Assembly: GCA_902482035.1 (NCBI GenBank)
Contig: CABSYW010000031.1
Span: forward strand, 1-30,711
From: an uncultured Collinsella sp.
GTDB taxonomy: Bacteria; Actinomycetota; Coriobacteriia; Coriobacteriales; Coriobacteriaceae
Length of the DNA stretch: 30,711 nucleotides
Reading direction: 5' to 3'
Shown: positions 24,526 to 30,711 of the stretch, one piece after another
Numbering within the stretch: position 1 is the stretch's first letter
Layout of the letters: each line of letters begins with the position of its first letter
Made by a program: the position numbers and the translations under genes
Notes under the pieces: generated by a model
What the model was told of the DNA's origin: nothing
Seen by the model: the letters and a program-made list of their open reading frames with translations, nothing else
The model's database searches: none

Positions 24526-26735
24526 ATGAAGAAATGGTCATTCGGGGTGCTGGTCTTTTCGGGCCTTGTTTCTTTGGGGCTCCTTTTGGGTTCGCCCTCG
24601 ATGTTATACGCCCTTGATTTGAATAACACTGACGAAGGTCCCGCATCTAACGTTGCTATTGCTTCTGTCGAGTCAGGCGTTGATGTTCAGCGCGAATCGA
24701 CCCTCGCTGTCGAGCAGAACTCTCAGATGGATAATGAGATCCCTTCTGAGGTTTCGAATCAAATTATTTGGCATCAGGGGTGGATATCACCCGAAGAAGG
24801 GGTTGGTTTTTGGCGTTGGGGCTTGTCCGACGGAACAATCGCTGTTTCTTCTTGGAGGCATATAAACGGTAGCTGGTACTGGTTCGACGACGAAGGTCGA
24901 ATGGCTCAGGATGGATTGGTTCAAGTCGGGGGTGCGACTTATGGATTCTCCTCTTCGGGTGCAATGCGTGTCGGCTGGTACCTAGATTCTACGGGCTCCA
25001 CTTCTGCTTGGCGCTATTTTTCCGGTTCTGGCGCCATGGTAAAAGGCTGGCTTTCAGACGACAGCAACTGGTATTGGCTGGATGATGAAGGCAAGATGGT
25101 CCACGACTCGATGCTGCAGATCGGGGGAGCCACGTATGGATTCTCTTCTTCTGGTGCGATGCTTATCGGATGGCATCTTGATGCTGCCGTTTGGCACTAT
25201 TTCTCCGGCTCTGGCGCCCTGGTAAAGGGTTGGCTCTCGGATGGGGGTCGTTGGTACTGGCTTGATCCTGCAGACGGTTCTATGGCCACCGGGCTGAAAG
25301 AATGTAATGGCACCTCTTATATCTTTAACAGTTCAGGGGCTATGCTATCCACCCAGTGGGCACTTATTGACAACAACTGGTATTACGCTGACTCTAACGG
25401 CTTGCTGCATGGAGGCTGGTTACTTCTAGGGAATTCTTGGTATTACCTGGATCCAGGAAGCCATATTATGCTCACGGGCTTTGTGCAAGTGGGCTCGTCC
25501 ACCTATTTCCTTACGAGTTCAGGTGCCATGGCAACAGGCTGGGCACTTGCTGATGGTACTTGGTATTACGCCGCATCAAACGGAGCTATTCAACGAGGGC
25601 GATGGATAAAGTCCGGAAGCGCCTGGTATTACCTTGATGATGTATCCGGCGCAATGCGTACTGGTGAATTTGCGGTAGGAAGCAAGCGCTATTTTCTTAT
25701 GATTCCGGTGCAATGGCATCTTCGTGCTGGATCAACTTGAACGATGGTATAGCATGGGCGAATTCGTCTGGAGCACTGAGCGAGCCGTTGCCTACTTCAT
25801 CTGATGGATCTCCTGTAGTCGCTGATCGTACCGACTCGTCTTCATTGCCAGGTGTGATTCATATTGGAGATGCGGTTTTCTATGCGGATGCGAATGGTGT
25901 CGTTAACGTGGCGTTTGGTTGGATTATGTCGAAAGACGCTTCTGACGAAAGTGGCAATACTTGGTACTACGCATCTTCCAATGGTGTCCTTAAGTCTGGT
26001 TGGCAATATGTCAACGGTGCGTGGTATTGGATGGACCCTTCCACATTCAAGATGAAAACTGGATGGCTTAATGACGGCGGTACGTGGTACTGGCTCCAGC
26101 CTTCGGGCGCCATGTTTGCTAACGGGTGGCTGAAAATCGATGGCGTTGACTATTACTTCAATGCAAGTGGTGCATGGTTGAATACGTCTGGTTCTGTTTT
26201 GGGGGTCAATAGGTCCAGCCTGGTCAATTGGCTTATGAGCCACGAAAACGACGGCTATTATCGTGGAACACGCTACGACACGCATCTCAGCCAGGAAACG
26301 TGCATGTACCCAAAGGGTGATCCGCGTTGGGACGGTTATACGGGCATGAATTGTGGTGGATTTGTATCGCATGCATATATGAAGGCGGGCGGGAATTTAG
26401 CTCCCATTGCCGCCGAGCAGAGCCATTCCCCTTGGAGCGGAGGTCCCGGAAGGGGCGGCTGCGTAAACGCTTATCGTTGGTACGGCTACGCTATCGATAC
26501 GTGCGCGAACGCGACTTATTTCAACTCTATTGATGAGTTGTTACGCAGTGGTTTGGCTCGTAAGGGGGACATTGTGTTCTTCAATCCTTACAACCCATAT
26601 GCGGACGATAGCCACATTGGCTTTTTCTGGGGCAATTCGCCGAGCGAAAATTTGTTCTGGCATAGTGATGGTTATGGAAATCGCATCTCCGGTTTGACTG
26701 CTTTGGGCCCATCGAAAGTAATCTTGATTCGTTAG
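24526..26735 (+). pseudogene. Cell-wall-binding NlpC/P60-like peptidase gene split by a 1-nt frameshift
   Basis: The first frame (24526-25740) encodes a signal peptide (about 1-29, ending LYA) and many cell-wall-binding repeats. It ends abruptly after AVGSKRYFL. The second frame (open through 25713-26735) resumes in mid-repeat with YDSGAMASS, continues with repeats, and ends in a peptidase-like domain with MNCGGFVSHAYM (likely catalytic Cys, codon at 26351) and DSHIGFFWG (likely His, codon at 26613), the C40/NlpC-P60 order. One extra T in the T4 run at 25692-25695 would restore a single protein of 736 residues. Either the gene is inactivated or the base was lost in sequencing. The enzyme would cut peptide bonds in peptidoglycan stems. 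The ribosome binding site is weak. Confidence 0.8.
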
Positions 26736-26747
26736 AATTCCGCGTTG

Positions 26748-26777
26748 TAGGGGACTCTCTGGGTCCCCTACCTTTTT
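26748..26777 (+). terminator. Intrinsic terminator after the NlpC/P60-like gene
   Basis: An 8-bp perfect stem (TAGGGGAC with GTCCCCTA) with a 7-nt loop is followed by CCTTTTT, 13 nt after the stop codon. Confidence 0.85.
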
Positions 26778-26998
26778 GACATCTGGTTTGAAAGCTAACT
26801 GATGTCGGCATTCTTTGGGGCTAAGAGTAGGGACTAGGAGTCCTTGGTTTCACCCTGCTGGGAAGTTCTTGTTTACATTGTGGTATTGCGTGCAGTTATT
26901 TGTCGTCCTAGATGGCATCTTGTCCAGTTGGATGTTCGGAAATCTTTCACAGCCATGCTGTAAGCTAAACGCAAACAAGAACGAATGACGAGGTTTAC

Positions 26999-28732
26999 AT
27001 GAGCAAACATCTTAAGTTATTTTCGGCATTGTTGGTGCTGATGGTCCTTGCGCCCATTTCTGTGTTTGTTTTTCCCTCGAACGCGGAAGCTGCACGGTCC
27101 CTAGTTGAGAATTCCTGGCGTTATGAGGATGGGCAATTGGTCGCAGAGGATGCTTCTTCCGAAGAAGATGGAATAGCCTTATTGTCCATGGACATTCTTC
27201 CCGATGGGGCTACGGCGCAGGGCATCGATGTCAGTGAGCATCAAGGACGTATTGACTGGAATGCTGTTAAGGCTTCTGGTATCGATTTCGCTATTCTGCG
27301 TGTTGGATTTGGCGCTCCATCTTGGGGCGGTCGAGTTGACTATCAATTTAATCGAAATATTTCTGAGTGCGAGCGACTCGGAATTCCCTACGGCGTCTAT
27401 ATCTATTCATATGCTTTTGATAATCAGCAGGCAGCTGATGAGGCATCAATGGTGATCAATTGCCTTTCTGGGCATAATCCAAGATTGCCGGTGTATTACG
27501 ATCTTGAGGATAACTCGATAATTGCAAATGGACGTCAAACCGGAATTGCATTGAGGGCGCAGGTTTTTTGTAATAGGATTTCTGCCGCAGGATATGAGCC
27601 TGGTATTTATGCAAATTTAAATTGGTTTAACAACATTTTGACTGACTCTGTATTTAAGAGTAGCTCTTGGGATCATTGGATTGCTCAATATAACTCGCAA
27701 TGTGACTATACCGGCAATTACAGTTTTTGGCAGTATAAGAGCAACGGAAAAGTCCCTGGAATCAACGGCAACGTTGATATGAACTACGCGTATGTTGATG
27801 TCTCCCTTTATCATTGGCAACTAATTGACAGCACCTGGTATTATGCAGCCTCCAACGGCAAGGCGTATACCGGATGGTTGTTTCAGAGTGGCACGTGGTA
27901 CTGGCTCGAGCCCGACGTGGGCGGTGCCATGGCTACCGGCCTTCACGAGTGCAACGGCTCCCTGTACTGGTTTAATTCGTCCGGCGCGATGGCGACCGGG
28001 TGGGTCCTCGACGGCGGGACCTGGTACTACGCGACTGGCTCCGGCGCGCTGGCGCGCGGCCCCGTATCCGTCGGCGGCGTGCCCTACTGCTTCGACGCCC
28101 GGACGGGGGCCATGCTGACGGGCTACCAGACGGACGCGCAGGGCGTCCGCCGCTACTTCGGCAGCTGCGGCCCCCTTAACGGCTGGGGCCTCGTCGACGG
28201 CTCCTGGTACTGGTTCGCTGACGGTATCGCCTCGACCGGCTGGCTTTACACCGGCGGTTCCTGGTACTGGCTCGAGCCCGACGCGGGCGGCGCCATGGCG
28301 ACGGGCCTCCACGCGTGCAACGGCTCCGCGTACTGGTTCAATGACTCCGGCGCGATGGCGACCGGATGGGTCCTCGACGGCGGCACCTGGTACTACGCGA
28401 CGGGCTCCGGCGCCCTCGCCTCCGGCTGGCTCAACTTAAACGGTACGTGGTACTGGCTCGATCCCGCGACGCACGCCATGGCCACCGGGCTCCATGGGTG
28501 CAACGGCTCCATGTACTGGTTCAACGGCTCCGGCTCGATGGCGACCGGATGGGTCCTCGACGGCGGCACATGGTACTACGCGACGAGCTCCGGCGCCCTC
28601 ACCTCCGGCTGGGCCTACGTCGGCGGCGCCTGGTACTGGCTTGACCCCTCGACGCACGCTATGACTACGGGTGTTCAAGAAATCGATGGGGTGAAATACT
28701 CTTTTGCTAGTAATGGCGCTTGGCTCGGCTAG
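26999..28732 (+). CDS. Secreted GH25 muramidase with cell-wall-binding repeats
   Basis: The 577-residue precursor has a signal peptide (about 1-31, ending AEA). A glycoside hydrolase family 25 domain covers residues about 74-265: GIDVSEHQGRIDW, FAILRVGFG, GVYIYSYA, VYYDLEDN with the catalytic D168/E170 pair, GIYANLNWF and FWQYKSNG. GH25 enzymes cleave the MurNAc-GlcNAc bond of peptidoglycan. The rest is an array of cell-wall-binding repeats. The catalytic half is AT-richer with mixed codons, while the repeats are extremely GC-rich, so the two halves look assembled from different sources. Part of the repeat array is identical to that of the next gene. GAGG precedes the ATG. It follows a terminator, so it has its own promoter. 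Confidence 0.92.
   Translation: MSKHLKLFSALLVLMVLAPISVFVFPSNAEAARSLVENSWRYEDGQLVAEDASSEEDGIALLSMDILPDGATAQGIDVSEHQGRIDWNAVKASGIDFAILRVGFGAPSWGGRVDYQFNRNISECERLGIPYGVYIYSYAFDNQQAADEASMVINCLSGHNPRLPVYYDLEDNSIIANGRQTGIALRAQVFCNRISAAGYEPGIYANLNWFNNILTDSVFKSSSWDHWIAQYNSQCDYTGNYSFWQYKSNGKVPGINGNVDMNYAYVDVSLYHWQLIDSTWYYAASNGKAYTGWLFQSGTWYWLEPDVGGAMATGLHECNGSLYWFNSSGAMATGWVLDGGTWYYATGSGALARGPVSVGGVPYCFDARTGAMLTGYQTDAQGVRRYFGSCGPLNGWGLVDGSWYWFADGIASTGWLYTGGSWYWLEPDAGGAMATGLHACNGSAYWFNDSGAMATGWVLDGGTWYYATGSGALASGWLNLNGTWYWLDPATHAMATGLHGCNGSMYWFNGSGSMATGWVLDGGTWYYATSSGALTSGWAYVGGAWYWLDPSTHAMTTGVQEIDGVKYSFASNGAWLG
27925..28482 (+). repeat. 558-bp direct repeat, copy A (in the GH25 gene)
   Basis: Reading both copies side by side, this segment matches 29339-29896 without a difference, at a constant offset of 1414 bp. 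It encodes several cell-wall-binding repeats and an unusual GPVSVGGVPYCFDARTG insert. The edges fall inside repeat codons, not at gene boundaries. Confidence 0.9.
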
Positions 28733-28756
28733 CAACTCTTCCTTAATTGCTTTTTT
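28731..28756 (+). terminator. Weak terminator-like hairpin after the GH25 gene
   Basis: AGCAA, overlapping the stop codon, can pair with TTGCT (28747-28751) ahead of six T residues. The stem is only 5 bp. Confidence 0.35.
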
Positions 28757-28832
28757 CTAATTACATATTGCTCTTAGCTATCCATTTGTAGACTTTGTTT
28801 ATATAAAAATTGGTAACTACTGGGGGCTGCAC

Positions 28833-30711
28833 ATGGCAAGGAAAAAGCAAATAACATTAATCCTAATCATTCTTTCAACTCTACTGCTCGCTGGACCCGG
28901 TGTGGTTGATATCGCGAACGCAGAACCCATAAGCTCCTCCATCCCTACTGATTTTGAGCGGCAATCCGTCCCCTCGACTCTTTCTCCTTCCGATTCAATC
29001 GATGATGGTCCTGCTCAAGAATCCGTTAAATGGAATCTGGGTTGGAATTCGTTTGACGGCAACTGGTTCTATGTGGATTCAGTCAATCCGGTCTCGTTGC
29101 ATTCTGGCTGGCTCTATACCAATGGGGCCTGGTATTGGCTCGACCCCTCGACGCATGCCATGGCCATCGGGCTCCATGAGTGCAATGGCTCCGCGTACTG
29201 GTTTGACGCCTCCGGCGCGATGGCGACCGGGTGGGTCCTCGACGGCGGTACCTGGTACTACGCGACGGGCTCCGGCGCCCTCGCCTCCGGTTGGGCCTAC
29301 GTCGGCAGCGCCTGGTACTGGCTTGATCCCTCCACCCATGCCATGGCTACCGGCCTTCACGAGTGCAACGGCTCCCTGTACTGGTTTAATTCGTCCGGCG
29401 CGATGGCGACCGGGTGGGTCCTCGACGGCGGGACCTGGTACTACGCGACTGGCTCCGGCGCGCTGGCGCGCGGCCCCGTATCCGTCGGCGGCGTGCCCTA
29501 CTGCTTCGACGCCCGGACGGGGGCCATGCTGACGGGCTACCAGACGGACGCGCAGGGCGTCCGCCGCTACTTCGGCAGCTGCGGCCCCCTTAACGGCTGG
29601 GGCCTCGTCGACGGCTCCTGGTACTGGTTCGCTGACGGTATCGCCTCGACCGGCTGGCTTTACACCGGCGGTTCCTGGTACTGGCTCGAGCCCGACGCGG
29701 GCGGCGCCATGGCGACGGGCCTCCACGCGTGCAACGGCTCCGCGTACTGGTTCAATGACTCCGGCGCGATGGCGACCGGATGGGTCCTCGACGGCGGCAC
29801 CTGGTACTACGCGACGGGCTCCGGCGCCCTCGCCTCCGGCTGGCTCAACTTAAACGGTACGTGGTACTGGCTCGATCCCGCGACGCACGCCATGGCAACG
29901 GGCTTTCAAACTATCGGATCATGTGAATACATATTTAATAGTACCGGCAAGATGATGGCTAATTGCTGGTCAAACGGTGATGGGTCTTGGATGTATCATT
30001 CGTCATCCAGCGGCGCAATTGACCTTAAAGGCATCATGACCGATTCGGGAATCCAGCTGATTGACGACGACGGTAATGCCAGAACTGGTTGGATTGAGAG
30101 TCAGGGTGCTCGATATTATTGTTCTGCTAGTGGAGTAATTCTGACTGGGTGGCAGCAAATTGCTGGGTCTTGGTATTACTTTAACCCGGATGGTCGAATG
30201 GCGACCGGCTGGCTTAACGATGGCAGCAACTGGTACTGGCTGGATTCCGCTTCTGGCGCGATGAAAACGGGATGGCTTTCCCTTGGGGGCACATGGTATT
30301 ACCTTGATGTCGCACGTGGGGGAGTAATGTTGAGTAACGGTTGGTATTGGATCGGCTCTACTGACTACAAGTTCAGTTCATCCGGCGCAATGGTTGGCGC
30401 TTGGGTCGATGTCCCGTGCTATTCGCAGTACCCGGAACTTCCTACTGGCTGTGAGTCGGTTGCCCTTACAAACTTGCTTAACTACTATGGTTTCGGTTTA
30501 GGTAAGACGATTATTGCGGATTACTATTTGCCCAAGGGAAGCAATGGCAATTTTGTTACCGCTTTTGATGGCAATCCAAGGCGTAGCAGCGGGGGTCTCA
30601 TGGGATGCGTCGCACCTGCGATTACTATTGCTGGTAATAACTTTCTGCGTGCTGCTGGAAGTGGCAAGCAGGCAAAAGACGTTTCTTTCTCGTCAATTTC
30701 TTCCATTAAGA
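28833..30711 (+). CDS. Secreted cell-wall-binding protein with C39-like peptidase domain (partial)
   Basis: The gene runs off the right edge after 626 codons. It has a signal peptide (about 1-30, ending ANA), a short Ser/Pro-rich spacer, then cell-wall-binding repeats to about residue 525. A domain then starts with WVDVPCYSQYPELPTGCESVALTNLLNYYG. The P-x-GC-x-S motif with C540 is the nucleophile region of C39-like cysteine peptidases (peptidase_C39_2 type); the histidine would lie beyond the edge. The repeats nearest the middle are GC-rich and shared with the GH25 gene, whereas the first 90 and last 290 codons are AT-richer. The ATG follows GGGGGC, and a TATAAA about 30 nt upstream may be its -10 box. 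Confidence 0.85.
   Translation, partial: MARKKQITLILIILSTLLLAGPGVVDIANAEPISSSIPTDFERQSVPSTLSPSDSIDDGPAQESVKWNLGWNSFDGNWFYVDSVNPVSLHSGWLYTNGAWYWLDPSTHAMAIGLHECNGSAYWFDASGAMATGWVLDGGTWYYATGSGALASGWAYVGSAWYWLDPSTHAMATGLHECNGSLYWFNSSGAMATGWVLDGGTWYYATGSGALARGPVSVGGVPYCFDARTGAMLTGYQTDAQGVRRYFGSCGPLNGWGLVDGSWYWFADGIASTGWLYTGGSWYWLEPDAGGAMATGLHACNGSAYWFNDSGAMATGWVLDGGTWYYATGSGALASGWLNLNGTWYWLDPATHAMATGFQTIGSCEYIFNSTGKMMANCWSNGDGSWMYHSSSSGAIDLKGIMTDSGIQLIDDDGNARTGWIESQGARYYCSASGVILTGWQQIAGSWYYFNPDGRMATGWLNDGSNWYWLDSASGAMKTGWLSLGGTWYYLDVARGGVMLSNGWYWIGSTDYKFSSSGAMVGAWVDVPCYSQYPELPTGCESVALTNLLNYYGFGLGKTIIADYYLPKGSNGNFVTAFDGNPRRSSGGLMGCVAPAITIAGNNFLRAAGSGKQAKDVSFSSISSIK
29339..29896 (+). repeat. 558-bp direct repeat, copy B (in the C39-like gene)
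   Basis: This is the second copy of 27925-28482, identical base for base as far as I can read. After position 29896 the two genes diverge at once: the GH25 gene continues with further GC-rich repeats, while this one shifts to AT-richer repeats. Confidence 0.9.

Noticed and set aside
25690..25705. Programmed ribosomal frameshifting in the NlpC/P60-like gene
   Set aside because: The T4 run is not a standard slippery heptamer and I see no stimulatory structure; a lost base explains the break more simply.
23189..30711. Direct repeats as a CRISPR-like or tandem satellite array
   Set aside because: The periodicity is that of codons for 20-residue wall-binding modules within open frames, with no constant spacer structure.

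Overview
The window most likely comes from a Collinsella-type gut Coriobacteriia (high-GC Actinomycetota). The inference rests on high-GC coding sequence, a sufCBDSU operon with a divergent Rrf2 regulator, blocks of GT2 glycosyltransferases, and secreted proteins built from long arrays of aromatic/glycine cell-wall-binding repeats (GWxxxGGxWYY...SGAM type). No rRNA, tRNA, CRISPR array or prophage was seen. One transposase-like gene, a RAYT, is present.

Layout. (1) 1-271, minus: the start of a NifU-like Fe-S scaffold gene that runs off the left edge. (2) 675-1487: a REP-associated tyrosine transposase (RAYT) with a C-terminal HTH, followed by a 0.66-kb stretch without a gene that holds strong inverted repeats and ends in the suf terminator. 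(3) 2148-7501, minus: sufC-sufB-sufD-sufS-sufU, tightly coupled. It is transcribed away from an Rrf2/IscR-like regulator (7725-8156). Four regularly spaced half-sites (TGGGACAAA/TTTGTCCCA) lie between them. (4) 8296-10074: a secreted, sortase-anchored (MPKTG) protein with a lysozyme-like head. (5) 10277-12073: an AAA-ATPase_like protein with an apparently inactivated PD-(D/E)XK tail.

(6) 12098-21441: a surface-glycan region. A galactofuranosyltransferase-like GT2 and an acyltransferase-3 membrane protein lie on the minus strand. Divergently, five GT2 genes run as one probable operon, the last carrying two GT2 domains. (7) 21438-22864, minus: an AT-richer two-gene module, a DUF4869-like protein and an ATPase with a possible TOPRIM-like second half, joined by a TGATG overlap. 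(8) 23189 to the right edge: four consecutive secreted cell-wall-binding repeat proteins with different functional domains: a zinc-ribbon-like tail, an NlpC/P60-like peptidase (gene split by a 1-nt frameshift), a GH25 muramidase, and a C39-like peptidase cut by the window edge. The last two share a perfect 558-bp repeat block.

Together the right two thirds look like an envelope region: glycosyltransferases that would build a surface polymer, then secreted proteins that bind and probably cut the wall. The left third is Fe-S cluster assembly with its own regulator. The observations I rate highest are the DUF4869/ATPase module, the 84-bp hairpin-like in-frame insertion in sufD, the phased operator array, and the 558-bp identical cassette.
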